Assembly: GCF_900094585.1 (NCBI RefSeq)
Contig: NZ_FMAG01000007.1
Span: 186,001-250,000, forward strand
DNA length: 64,000 nucleotides
Source of the DNA: Martinezella multihospitum
GTDB taxonomy: Bacteria; Pseudomonadota; Alphaproteobacteria; Rhizobiales; Rhizobiaceae
Reading direction: 5' to 3'
The translations under genes were made by a program, and so were the position numbers. Under the pieces are notes generated by a model. The model saw only the letters and a list, made by a program, of their open reading frames with translations. It ran no database searches and was not told the DNA's origin. This document shows, one piece after another, positions 35,208 to 43,949 of the stretch (within the stretch, counting starts at the first letter, position 1; each line of letters starts with the position of its first letter).

Positions 35208-35960
35208 TTATTGCGTCGGCTGCGGCCCGGCCTCTTTCGGATGTTTGAGGTCGATGCTGCCCTGGTCGGTCGCGAGAAATTGCGGGCCGACCTGGCGCAC
35301 CTTATGGGCCGAGGGATCGTAGGGGCGATCCGGCGGAAACTGCTGAGGCTGCGCCTGTGTTACCTTGGGTGCTGCCGTCGGGGGTGCCTGCCTTTGTTGC
35401 AGGCTGGAATCCTTCTGCAGCCTCGGCGTCTCGATGACGGTAATAGAGCTTTCCGGCTTAGCCAGGGATTGCTCCTGCGGCGCATAGGCATCCATTTTCG
35501 TGCGGGTGTCGATGACGATATCCGGAGTTGCCGAAGCCGGCAGGCTGCAGCCGTTGCGCTGCATCGTATCCAGCAACTGCCGGCGCTGCATGGCAACGGC
35601 ATCGACACGGCCGACGCTCTGCTCACGCTGATCCATCAGCAGGGAGAGGTCGTGCCGCATCTGATCGATCGATTGCCGCATGTCGTTGCAGACGCCTTGA
35701 TTGTCCTGCCCGCCAAACACTGCATCGTCGCCTTCGATGCAGCCCTGGTTGCGCAGATCGCTCATCGTTCGGCGGATCATCAGGTTCTGTTGGACGATGG
35801 CACGCGACAGCTGGCGCGTTTCCTGGCTGGCGCCGATCACTTCGTTGATATCGACGTAGCGGCCGCGCAGCTCGTCGCAGAGGTCTGCCTGCGCAAGAGC
35901 CGGCGTGGCCGTCAGCAGGGATAACAGGGCAATGGAAGCTTGTTTGGTGCCGCGGTTCAC
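35208..35960 (-). CDS. Secreted protein of unknown function with cysteine-containing helical domain
   Basis: A 250-residue protein with a signal peptide (1-23, cleavage after ALA) and then a helical region (about 25-140) with four or five cysteines ('DLCDEL', 'NQGCIEG', 'GVCNDM', 'RNGCSLP') that probably form disulfides in the periplasm. The C-terminal half is disordered, rich in Q and P. The spacing recalls rhizobial DUF2865-type secreted proteins but I cannot confirm that. No neighbour suggests a role. Confidence 0.7.
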   Translation of the reverse strand: MNRGTKQASIALLSLLTATPALAQADLCDELRGRYVDINEVIGASQETRQLSRAIVQQNLMIRRTMSDLRNQGCIEGDDAVFGGQDNQGVCNDMRQSIDQMRHDLSLLMDQREQSVGRVDAVAMQRRQLLDTMQRNGCSLPASATPDIVIDTRTKMDAYAPQEQSLAKPESSITVIETPRLQKDSSLQQRQAPPTAAPKVTQAQPQQFPPDRPYDPSAHKVRQVGPQFLATDQGSIDLKHPKEAGPQPTQ

Positions 35961-36095
35961 GGTTCTGCTCTCGAAAGCGGTTTTAAGTCGCTGAAGATTA
36001 CACGTTGCAGCTTAACAACGTATCCATGAAAAAGCACGGATTTCGAGAGGATTTTCATGAAATTGCAGCTCGCGGCTGCCAACAGCAAGAAGATT

Positions 36096-36132
36096 GAACG
36101 GTTCCGCGATTGCATAAAGCGCGGAACCGTTC
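36096..36132 (-). terminator. Perfect hairpin after the malic enzyme gene
   Basis: Thirteen-base perfect arms GAACGGTTCCGCG / CGCGGAACCGTTC with an 11-nt loop begin 24 bases past the malic enzyme stop on the minus strand. The following sequence is only weakly T-rich (AATCTTCTTG), so it may act with a factor or as a 3' stabiliser. Confidence 0.6.
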
Positions 36133-36156
36133 TGACGTAGGGTGTGAGCCGCTGTA

Positions 36157-38469
36157 TTAAGCGATCTGCGAGGCCTCGACGACGGCAAGCGCTGCCATGT
36201 TGACCACGCCACGGGAGGTGACCGACGGCGAGAGAATGTGGGCCGGAAGCGCAGTGCCAAGCAGGATCGGGCCGACATGTAGGCTGTCGGTCATGGTTTT
36301 GACCACGCCGAGCGTGATATTGGCGGCATCGAGATTGGGGAAGACCAGCAGGTTCGCTTCGCCCGTAAGCGTGCTGTCCGGCATCACGTGACGGCGCAGG
36401 CTCTCGGAAATGGCGCTATCGCCATGCATTTCGCCGTCGACTTCCAGCTCCGGCGCCGCCTTGCGGACGAGAGCGAGCGCCTCGCGCATCTTGGTGGCGC
36501 TTTCCGACTCCCGTGAACCGAAGTTGGAATGCGAGACGAGAGCAGCACGCGGCTCGATGCCGAAGCGCTTGATTTCCTCGGCAGCCAGCCAGGTCGACTC
36601 CGCGATTTCCTCGGCGGTCGGATTAAACGTGACGTAGGTGTCGGTATAGAAGGTCGCGCCGCGCTGCGAGATGAGCAGGCTCAGTGCCGAGAAATCACGA
36701 ACATCAGGCCGCTTGCCGATGATCTGGCGGACGATGCGCAGATGACGCTCATAACGGCCTTCAAGGCCGCAGATGAGCGCATCGGCTTCGCCGCGCTTCA
36801 GGGCAAGCGCGCCGATAACGGTCGCGTTGGTACGAACGATCGTGCGTGCGGCTTCGGGGATGACGCCAGCGCGGCCGACGAGCGAGAAGTAGAGGTCGAC
36901 ATATTCGCGGAAGCGCGGATCGTCTTCCGGATTGATGACAGCGAAATCCGTATTCGGACGGATCTTCAGGCCGTAGCGCTTCAGGCGCGTCTCGATAACG
37001 GAGGGACGGCCGATCAGGATCGGGACGGCGGTGCCTTCCTCGAGCAGGACCTGGGCGGCGCGCAGCACGCGCTCGTCTTCGCCTTCGGAGAAGACCACGC
37101 GCTTGCGTTCCGCGATCTTCGCGGCCGCAAAAATCGGCTTCATGATGAAGCCGGAGCGGAAGACGAAGCGATTGAGCTCGTCCATATAGGCGTCGAAATC
37201 GGCAATCGGGCGCAGTGCCACGCCGCTATCGGCGGCGGCCCTCGCCACGGCCGGTGCGATGCGCAGGATGAGGCGCGGATCGAAGGGCGAGGGGATCAGG
37301 TAATTCGGGCCGAAGACCGGTGTTTCGCCGGTATAGGCGCGGGCGGCGACATCGGAAGGCTCCTCGCGGGCAAGCGCGGCGATGGCGCGCACGGCCGCCA
37401 TCTTCATCTCTTCGTTGATCGTCTTCGCACCGCAATCGAGCGCGCCGCGGAAGATGTAGGGGAAGCAGAGGACGTTGTTGACCTGGTTCGGGAAATCCGA
37501 GCGCCCGGTGCAGATCATCGCATCCGGGCGGGCGGCACGGGCGAGATCCGGCATGATTTCCGGCGTCGGGTTTGCCAGCGCCATGATCAGCGGCTTTTCC
37601 GCCATCTGCTCGAGAAGCTCGGGCTTCAGCACGCCGGCGGCGGAGAGGCCGAGGAAGACATCGGCGCCTGGGATGGATTCGGCCAGCACACGCTTGTCGC
37701 TGTCCTGCGCATAGACGGATTTCCACTCGTCCATCAGGACGTTGCGGTCCTTGTAGACCAGGCCCTCGATATCGTGGACCCAGATGTTTTCGCGCCTGGC
37801 GCCAAGGATAACGAGCAGGTTGAGGCAGGCGAGGGCAGCGGCGCCGGCGCCGGAGGCGACGATCTTGACGTCTTCGATCTTCTTGCCGGCCAGTTCCAGT
37901 CCGTTGAGGATGGCGGCGGCGACGATGATGGCGGTGCCGTGCTGATCGTCGTGGAAGACCGGAATTTCCATCTTCTCGCGCAGGCGGCGCTCGACGTCGA
38001 AGCATTCCGGCGCCTTGATGTCTTCGAGATTGATGCCGCCGAAGGTTGGCTCGAGCGCCGAAACGGTGTTGACCATCTCATCGACCGTCGGTGCTGCGAT
38101 TTCGATGTCAAAGACGTCGATGCCGGCAAATTTCTTGAAAAGGACAGCTTTGCCTTCCATGACGGGCTTGGAGGCGAGCGGGCCGATATTGCCGAGACCC
38201 AGTACCGCCGAACCGTTCGAAATCACGGCAACGAGATTGGCGCGGGACGTGTAGTCGGCTGCCGTCTCGGGATTGTCGCGGATGGCGATGCAGGGGGCGG
38301 CGACGCCGGGAGAATAGGCAAGCGCCAGATCACGCTGGTTGCCCAGCGGCTTCGTCGCCTGAATTTCCAGCTTGCCAGGGCGGGGATAGCGATGGAAATA
38401 AAGCGCCTGTTCATCGAGATTTCCGCTCGCCATGTTCTTGGCTGCGTTCGAAGTGTCATTCGTATCCAA
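36157..38469 (-). CDS. dme: Malic enzyme fused to phosphotransacetylase-like domain
   Basis: A 770-residue cytoplasmic enzyme that decarboxylates L-malate to pyruvate. Residues about 20-440 are the malic enzyme part ('SPGVAAPC', 'FGGINLEDIKAPECF', 'IPVFHDDQHGTA', the nucleotide fold 'IVASGAGAAALACLN', 'NPTPEI', 'ICTGRSDFPNQVNNVLCFP'). Residues about 445-770 resemble phosphotransacetylase ('RVVFSEGEDERVLRAAQ', 'LIGRPSVIE', 'GEMHGDSA') but such domains in malic enzymes are regulatory and usually inactive. Rhizobia have two such enzymes, NAD-preferring Dme (needed for nitrogen fixation in Sinorhizobium) and NADP-preferring Tme. Length and chromosomal neighbourhood suggest Dme; cofactor choice is inferred, not shown. 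Confidence 0.9.
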   Translation of the reverse strand: MDTNDTSNAAKNMASGNLDEQALYFHRYPRPGKLEIQATKPLGNQRDLALAYSPGVAAPCIAIRDNPETAADYTSRANLVAVISNGSAVLGLGNIGPLASKPVMEGKAVLFKKFAGIDVFDIEIAAPTVDEMVNTVSALEPTFGGINLEDIKAPECFDVERRLREKMEIPVFHDDQHGTAIIVAAAILNGLELAGKKIEDVKIVASGAGAAALACLNLLVILGARRENIWVHDIEGLVYKDRNVLMDEWKSVYAQDSDKRVLAESIPGADVFLGLSAAGVLKPELLEQMAEKPLIMALANPTPEIMPDLARAARPDAMICTGRSDFPNQVNNVLCFPYIFRGALDCGAKTINEEMKMAAVRAIAALAREEPSDVAARAYTGETPVFGPNYLIPSPFDPRLILRIAPAVARAAADSGVALRPIADFDAYMDELNRFVFRSGFIMKPIFAAAKIAERKRVVFSEGEDERVLRAAQVLLEEGTAVPILIGRPSVIETRLKRYGLKIRPNTDFAVINPEDDPRFREYVDLYFSLVGRAGVIPEAARTIVRTNATVIGALALKRGEADALICGLEGRYERHLRIVRQIIGKRPDVRDFSALSLLISQRGATFYTDTYVTFNPTAEEIAESTWLAAEEIKRFGIEPRAALVSHSNFGSRESESATKMREALALVRKAAPELEVDGEMHGDSAISESLRRHVMPDSTLTGEANLLVFPNLDAANITLGVVKTMTDSLHVGPILLGTALPAHILSPSVTSRGVVNMAALAVVEASQIA

Positions 38470-38691
38470 GTCGCGTCTCCATTCCTGCCTGCGCTAGAGT
38501 CCCCTGCATACATCAATCGCTTCGCCTTCACAGTATGCAATTGAGGTCGCAAAGCGTTTTTGTCGTGGCAAAACTGAATTGCCTTTTCCGCAATGATCGC
38601 GTGATGTTCTTTGCGCAAGTCGAACGTTGCGGTCGCGTCATCAGGTATTCATCGCGCCGACCTATGAATATCTCAGGCGGAGATTTCCCTG

Positions 38692-39447
38692 ATGACTCTG
38701 ATTGCCTCCCATCGCGGCGGTGCGCATTTGTGGCCCGAAAACACCAGGCTCGCCTTTTCGAAGACGGCCAAGCTCGATGTCGATCTCGTCGAATTCGACG
38801 TCCATCAGACGCGCGACGGCAAGCTCGTCGTGCATCACGACGCTCTGATCGACCGGATGACTGATGGCAAGGGCGCGATCGCCGATTTCAGCTATGACGA
38901 GTTGATGCGCCATGTCGTGATCGGAAGCGGTGGCGAAACCATTCCGACGCTCATGGAGACCATCGATATTTTCGGACCATCCGCCGTCGATCTCCGGCTG
39001 GAGATCAAGACCAAGGCGGACGGTACGCCCTATGACGGTATGGAGCGCCGCATCGTCGATGAGCTGATGGCGACCGGCATGCTGACGCGTACCATGGTGA
39101 CGAGCTTCTCCCTGCCGCGTCTCGAAGCATTCGGTGCTGCGCTTGGCGAACAAGGGCTGAATGTCGGCGAACTGCTCGGTTTCATCTTCCTCTGTTCGCC
39201 TCAGGTCGCCGGGCAACTCGGCTGGAGCGGGATCATGGCCGCCATGCGTGGCTTCGGCGTACGCGAGATTGCAATACGCGCCGATGTGCTTGATGGCGAG
39301 GTCACGCAGCTCTTTGGTAGGAATGGCGTGAAGGTGCACGGATGGGCGGCCCATACGAGCGAGTCGGCGCGGGCCATGTTTCGCCTTGGTATCGCCAGTT
39401 TTACAAGCGACCGTCCCGACCTCGCAGTCGCCGCGAGACGCGGTTGA
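38692..39447 (+). CDS. Glycerophosphodiester phosphodiesterase family protein
   Basis: A 251-residue protein with the GDPD TIM-barrel pattern: 'ASHRGGAHLWPENT' (His7, Arg8, Glu16), 'LVEFDVHQTRDGKLVVHHD' with the metal-binding Glu-x-Asp and the second catalytic histidine, and 'DLRLEIK'. It hydrolyses glycerophosphodiesters to glycerol 3-phosphate and an alcohol, salvaging membrane lipids. No signal peptide, so a cytoplasmic form (UgpQ-like). GGAG precedes the ATG by nine bases. It is divergent from the malic enzyme and upstream of an LpxH-like phosphoesterase. Confidence 0.9.
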   Translation: MTLIASHRGGAHLWPENTRLAFSKTAKLDVDLVEFDVHQTRDGKLVVHHDALIDRMTDGKGAIADFSYDELMRHVVIGSGGETIPTLMETIDIFGPSAVDLRLEIKTKADGTPYDGMERRIVDELMATGMLTRTMVTSFSLPRLEAFGAALGEQGLNVGELLGFIFLCSPQVAGQLGWSGIMAAMRGFGVREIAIRADVLDGEVTQLFGRNGVKVHGWAAHTSESARAMFRLGIASFTSDRPDLAVAARRG

Positions 39448-39548
39448 AACTCGTCGCTGAGCCGCCAGGCACAGGGTTTGTCATCTTCCTGAAACACGAG
39501 TCTGGTTTTGGAATAGCCAAGGTAGGATAGGGCACGGACATAAAGTTC

Positions 39549-40367
39549 GTGAATGAAAACATGGACCCCCGGCATTTCCGAACGCTATTCATTTCTGACG
39601 TGCACCTCGGCTCGAAGGCCGCCAAGGCGGACTACCTGCTCGATTTTCTCCGTTACCACGACGCCGACACGATCTTTCTGGTCGGGGATATCGTTGATGG
39701 CTGGAGATTGAAGCGGAACTGGTACTGGCCGCAGGATTGTAACGACGTCGTGCAGAAGCTCCTGCGCAAGGCGCGCAAGGGTACGCGCATCGTTTATATC
39801 CCTGGCAATCACGACGAATTCCTGCGTGACTTCCCCGGAATGCACTTCGGCGGTATCGAGGTGGCACAGCGCGCCATGCACGAAACGGCTGACGGGAAGA
39901 AATATCTCGTGCTCCACGGCGATGAATTCGACGTCGTGGTTCGTAATGCCCGCCTGCTCGCCTATCTCGGCGACTGGGCTTACGACATGGCCATCTTGAT
40001 CAATATCGGGCTTGCAGCGGTACGCCGCCGCCTGAACATGCCTTATTGGTCCTTTTCGGCCTGGGCGAAGCTGCAGGTGAAGCACGCCGTCAATTTCATC
40101 GGCGAGTTTCAGCGTGTCGTCGCCGAAGAGGCCAAGCGCAACGACGCCGATGGCGTGATCTGCGGTCACATCCACCATGCGGTCATCGAGGATCTCGACG
40201 GTGTGCGCTACATCAATACCGGCGACTGGGTGGAGAGCTGCACGGCGATCGCCGAGCATGAGGACGGTACGTTCGAGCTGATCACCTGGCGGGCTATCCT
40301 CGAGACGCAGCCTGTGGATTCTCTGGTCGGAGAATTGCCGCGGCCGATCGGTGCGCAGGCGGCATAA
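39549..40367 (+). CDS. LpxH-like metallophosphoesterase
   Basis: A 272-residue calcineurin-type phosphoesterase of the UDP-2,3-diacylglucosamine diphosphatase group. Metal motifs are 'SDVHLGSKAAKADYLLDFL', 'LVGDIVDGWRLKRNWYW', 'IPGNHDEFLRDF', 'LVLHGDEFDVVV' and 'VICGHIHHAV', all intact. In lipid A synthesis LpxH splits UDP-diacylglucosamine, but many alphaproteobacteria use the unrelated LpxI, so the physiological substrate here is uncertain. GTG 39549 gives 272 residues; ATG at 39561 is an alternative. No signal peptide. Gap to the GDPD gene is 101 bases. Confidence 0.82.
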   Translation: MNENMDPRHFRTLFISDVHLGSKAAKADYLLDFLRYHDADTIFLVGDIVDGWRLKRNWYWPQDCNDVVQKLLRKARKGTRIVYIPGNHDEFLRDFPGMHFGGIEVAQRAMHETADGKKYLVLHGDEFDVVVRNARLLAYLGDWAYDMAILINIGLAAVRRRLNMPYWSFSAWAKLQVKHAVNFIGEFQRVVAEEAKRNDADGVICGHIHHAVIEDLDGVRYINTGDWVESCTAIAEHEDGTFELITWRAILETQPVDSLVGELPRPIGAQAA

Positions 40368-40535
40368 TTCCTACGCCTCTTCACGTCGCTGATAATGGCC
40401 TGTCATAATTATTGATCGCCGTAGGACGGCCTTGGCTTCGGATTTTTCCGAAACGTTACGGTTTTGGCCATTTCTCGCCATAGTCGTATTCTCGATAGCA
40501 TGATAGGGACAAATAAGTTCCCCTTCAGGTCTGTC

Positions 40536-41753
40536 ATGATTCCCGCGATCAAGTCCTTCCAGGGCGAGGGTGCGCCTCCATATTTCCGCTTGCGTGCCGC
40601 CTTGTCCTATTGCGCTCCGTTGTTCGTCAACGGCATTGCCGTACCCTTCTTTCCCGTCTGGTTGGCGGGGCTGAATTTCAACGATCACGAGATTGGCCTG
40701 GTGATCGCCATTCCCATGGTCGTGCGCGTCCTCGTGACACCCATCATCGCGGTGCTCGCCGATCATATGAGGGAGCGGGCCGATGTATTGTTGTGGTCGG
40801 GTGCCTTGTCGCTGCTGACGGCAATCGCGCTTTACTGGACCAGCGATTTCTGGCCGGTGCTTCTGGTCTACGGTATTCAGGGCGCTACCTATGCGCCTTA
40901 CGTGCCGGTGGTCGAATCGATTGCCATGTCGGGCGTGCGCCGCTGGGGCTTCGATTATGGCTCCATGCGGGTCTGGGGATCGATCACCTTCATCCTGTCG
41001 ACCCTTCTCGGCGGCCAGCTGATTGGCATGTGGGGTGGTACAACAGTATTGCCCGTGATGGTGGCGGGGTTCATTCTGACGACGTTGATGGGCTTTTTCG
41101 CGCCGCGCATCGGGCCGACGCGCCGGCGTAACCAACCGATCAATCTGCAATCACCGACCGGAAATCTGCGCTCGCCGCAATTGCTCATCACCATGATCGG
41201 CGTGTCAATACAGCAATCGAGCCATGCGATGCTCTATACGTTTGCGTCGATCTACTGGCATAAGCTCGGCTTTTCCGGCGCCGAGATAGCCGTGCTGTGG
41301 AGCATTGGCGTTACGGCCGAGGTGATGGTTTTCTTCCTGTCGAAGAAACTGAGCAGGCGGTTCAGCGCCTGGACGCTCATCTTCTTCGGTTCGACCATGT
41401 GCATTCTGCGCTGGGTCCTGTTTCCGAGCAATTTCGGTTTCATCGGCTATTTCGTGCTGCAGTGCTTTCATTCCTGCACCTATGCCTGCGTCCATACCGG
41501 TGTTCAGCGGCGCATCGTTGCGTCCGTCCATGAGGCGCAGGAATCATCGGCCCAGGGCGCCTATTATTTCTACAATGGCATGTTCCTGGGCCTGATGACG
41601 CTTGCATCCGGCTATCTCTATGCCTGGCTTGACCTGGCTAGCTATTATGTCATGGCCGGCATCGCTGCCTTCGGGCTTGCGATGGTCGTTTTCGCCTATG
41701 GATTGCAGGACAGGAAGCCGGCAATCGACGGGGGTGCTCACGGCGTATCCTGA
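40536..41753 (+). CDS. MFS transporter (HcaT-like)
   Basis: A 405-residue inner-membrane carrier with about twelve helices. 'YFRLRAALSYCAPLFVNGIAVPFFPVWL' is split over the first helix and is typical of the 3-phenylpropionate / nucleoside-like MFS subgroup, as is 'RRWGFDYGSMRVWGSITFI'. It likely works as a proton symporter for an organic acid or aromatic; the exact substrate is unknown. The frame is open 72 bases upstream, but ATG 40536 has AGG at a good distance. It is followed by the Mla-type operon after 150 bases, which probably has its own promoter. Confidence 0.85.
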   Translation: MIPAIKSFQGEGAPPYFRLRAALSYCAPLFVNGIAVPFFPVWLAGLNFNDHEIGLVIAIPMVVRVLVTPIIAVLADHMRERADVLLWSGALSLLTAIALYWTSDFWPVLLVYGIQGATYAPYVPVVESIAMSGVRRWGFDYGSMRVWGSITFILSTLLGGQLIGMWGGTTVLPVMVAGFILTTLMGFFAPRIGPTRRRNQPINLQSPTGNLRSPQLLITMIGVSIQQSSHAMLYTFASIYWHKLGFSGAEIAVLWSIGVTAEVMVFFLSKKLSRRFSAWTLIFFGSTMCILRWVLFPSNFGFIGYFVLQCFHSCTYACVHTGVQRRIVASVHEAQESSAQGAYYFYNGMFLGLMTLASGYLYAWLDLASYYVMAGIAAFGLAMVVFAYGLQDRKPAIDGGAHGVS

Positions 41754-41903
41754 CGCGGTGCAACAAATTCATTTGGATATCAAAAAGCCGTGACATATGT
41801 TGGCGCCGGCGCGAGATGGAAATTCCATGCATAGTCGGTGTATTAAGCACTGACCATGCGGGCTCACCGAGTCGGCATATGTTGTGCCAGATTTGAAAGA
41901 CGC

Positions 41904-43064
41904 ATGAGTTTGAAAGCAGCCGAACAAAGGTCCGATGCACCGAAGATCGATGATGCGCCCGAAGGCGCAGGCCATCGCTATCGGCTGGAGGGCAATTGGC
42001 GCAGCGCCAATGTGCACGGCGTGCTGCGTCAGATCGAGCAGCTGTCGAAGCGTAGCTCCGGTGGCGAGGTCGTGATCGATCTTTCCGGTCTTTCCGATGT
42101 CGATACGGCGGGTGCGCTGTTGATCCGCCGGCTGAAGGAAAGTCAGGAAGCGCATAAGGCCCATGTCACGATCGAGGGCTCCAATCCGCATATCGATGAA
42201 TTGCTGACCGCGTTCGATGCGTATCCGGACGATGAGGCCGCCGCGGCAAAGCCGAGGACATCATTGGCGGAGCGCATATTGGCGCCCATCGGCAAAACCG
42301 TCTACGAGATCTGGGGCAATCTCGTCGCCGCCATGTATATTCTGGGCTCGGCCGTGCGCGGCGCGCAGCTTAAATTCGGCCGCGGCAGTGGTGTTTCACC
42401 GGCCTCGATCATCAATCAGATCGACCATATGGCGGTGCGCGCCGTTCCGATCATCCTGCTGATGTCGTCGCTGATCGGTGCGATCATCGCTCAGCAGGGC
42501 GCTTTCCAGCTGCGCTATTTCGGCGCGGAAATCTTCGTGGTCGATCTCGTCGGCATCCTGCAATTGCGCGAAATCGGCGTGCTTCTGACGGCGATCATGA
42601 TCGCCGGCCGTTCCGGCAGCGCGATTACAGCCGAAATCGGCTCCATGAAGATGCGCGAGGAAGTGGACGCGCTGAAGGTCATGGGTCTGAATCCCATCGG
42701 CGTCCTGATTTTCCCCCGGCTGGTGGCGCTGACGGTCGCTTTGCCGCTGCTGACCGTTATTGCCAACTTCGCTGCGCTTTTTGGCGCCGCCCTGGTGTCC
42801 TGGGCATATTCCGGCATCACGTTTGCGACCTTCATCTCGCGACTGCACGAGGCCGTCAGCCTTTCGACGATCATTTCGGGCATGATCAAGGCGCCGTTCA
42901 TGGCGCTTGTTATCGGCATCGTCGCGGCGGTCGAGGGATTGAAGGTGGGGGGCAGTGCGGAGTCTCTCGGTCAGCACGTGACTTCATCGGTGGTGAAGTC
43001 GATCTTCGTCGTTATCCTCATGGACGGGCTCTTCGCCATGTTCTACGCAGCAATCGACTTCTGA
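41904..43064 (+). CDS. STAS-MlaE fusion: phospholipid ABC transporter permease
   Basis: A 386-residue protein. Residues about 25-105 form a STAS domain ('EVVIDLSGLSDVDTAGALLI'), the role of MlaB in E. coli, and residues about 125-386 form an MlaE permease with five or six helices ('LMSSLIGAIIAQQGAFQLR', 'REIGVLLTAIMIAGRSGSAI', 'EIGSMKMREEVDALKVMGL'). It is the membrane part of a retrograde or anterograde lipid transporter linking inner membrane and periplasm. First gene of mlaE-mlaF-mlaD-lipoprotein. ATG 41904 with GAAAGA before it is preferred over 41856. Confidence 0.92.
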   Translation: MSLKAAEQRSDAPKIDDAPEGAGHRYRLEGNWRSANVHGVLRQIEQLSKRSSGGEVVIDLSGLSDVDTAGALLIRRLKESQEAHKAHVTIEGSNPHIDELLTAFDAYPDDEAAAAKPRTSLAERILAPIGKTVYEIWGNLVAAMYILGSAVRGAQLKFGRGSGVSPASIINQIDHMAVRAVPIILLMSSLIGAIIAQQGAFQLRYFGAEIFVVDLVGILQLREIGVLLTAIMIAGRSGSAITAEIGSMKMREEVDALKVMGLNPIGVLIFPRLVALTVALPLLTVIANFAALFGAALVSWAYSGITFATFISRLHEAVSLSTIISGMIKAPFMALVIGIVAAVEGLKVGGSAESLGQHVTSSVVKSIFVVILMDGLFAMFYAAIDF

Positions 43065-43076
43065 GAGACGATAACG

Positions 43077-43940
43077 ATGAGCGCGCTTCACTCGGAAATC
43101 CCGTTGGAAAAGGATGAGCAGGGCAGGGACATAGTGCTGTCGGCGCGGGATGTCACCGTCGGCTTCGGATCGAAGATCGTCCTCGACAAGCTGAACCTCA
43201 ATATCTATCGCGGCGAGATCCTTGGTTTCGTCGGTGCCTCCGGCGCGGGGAAGTCCGTGCTGCTGCGCACGGTGCTGCGGCTGCTGCCGCGCCGCTCGGG
43301 CAAGATCGAGATTCTCGGTGAAGATTACGACAAGCTCGACGAGCAGGACCGCAACCGCCTCGATATGCGGCTCGGTGTTCTCTTCCAGCAGGGTGCGCTG
43401 TTTTCCTCACTGACGGTCAAGGAAAACATCCAGGTGCCGATGCGGGAATATCTGGACCTGCCCAAGGAGATGATGGACGAGCTGGCGCTGATGAAGATCC
43501 GCATGGTGGGTCTCGCCGCTGATGCCGCCGACAAATATCCTTCCGAACTTTCCGGCGGCATGATCAAGCGCGCGGCGCTTGCCAGGGCCCTGGCGCTCGA
43601 CCCCGACCTCGTTTTCCTCGACGAGCCGACCTCGGGCCTCGATCCGATCGGCGCTTCGGAGTTCGACGAGCTGATCGCCAAGCTGCGCGACACGCTCGGC
43701 CTGACCGTTTATATGGTGACTCACGACCTCGACAGCCTGTTTTCCGTCTGCGACCGTATTGCTGTCCTCGGACAGAAGCGGGTATTGGTGGAAGGTACGG
43801 TTGAGGACATGCTCGCCTGTGATGATCCCTGGGTGCAATCCTACTTCAGGGGCAAGCGCGCACGTTCGATCGTGCCGCGCGAGGACATCAGAGGGCACAA
43901 CGACGACAAAGGCGCAAGCGCCCACAGCCGCGAGAAGTGA
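43077..43940 (+). CDS. Mla-type ABC transporter ATP-binding protein
   Basis: A 287-residue cytoplasmic ATPase of the MlaF/Ttg2A group. Walker A GASGAGKS is at residues 53-60, the signature 'LSGGMIKRAALARALA' is the MlaF form (GGMxKR rather than GGQxQR), and Walker B is 'DLVFLDEPTSGLDPIGA'. The H-loop is 'MVTHDLDSL'. It drives the lipid transporter together with the STAS-MlaE protein 12 bases upstream and the MCE protein nine bases downstream. The C-terminal tail (about 260-287) is basic and charged. Confidence 0.94.
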   Translation: MSALHSEIPLEKDEQGRDIVLSARDVTVGFGSKIVLDKLNLNIYRGEILGFVGASGAGKSVLLRTVLRLLPRRSGKIEILGEDYDKLDEQDRNRLDMRLGVLFQQGALFSSLTVKENIQVPMREYLDLPKEMMDELALMKIRMVGLAADAADKYPSELSGGMIKRAALARALALDPDLVFLDEPTSGLDPIGASEFDELIAKLRDTLGLTVYMVTHDLDSLFSVCDRIAVLGQKRVLVEGTVEDMLACDDPWVQSYFRGKRARSIVPREDIRGHNDDKGASAHSREK

Positions 43941-43949
43941 CTGGAGACT

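Noticed and set aside
36529..38544. 671-codon plus-strand open frame opposite the malic enzyme gene
   Set aside because: Same codon-bias shadow effect; no start context or recognisable domain.
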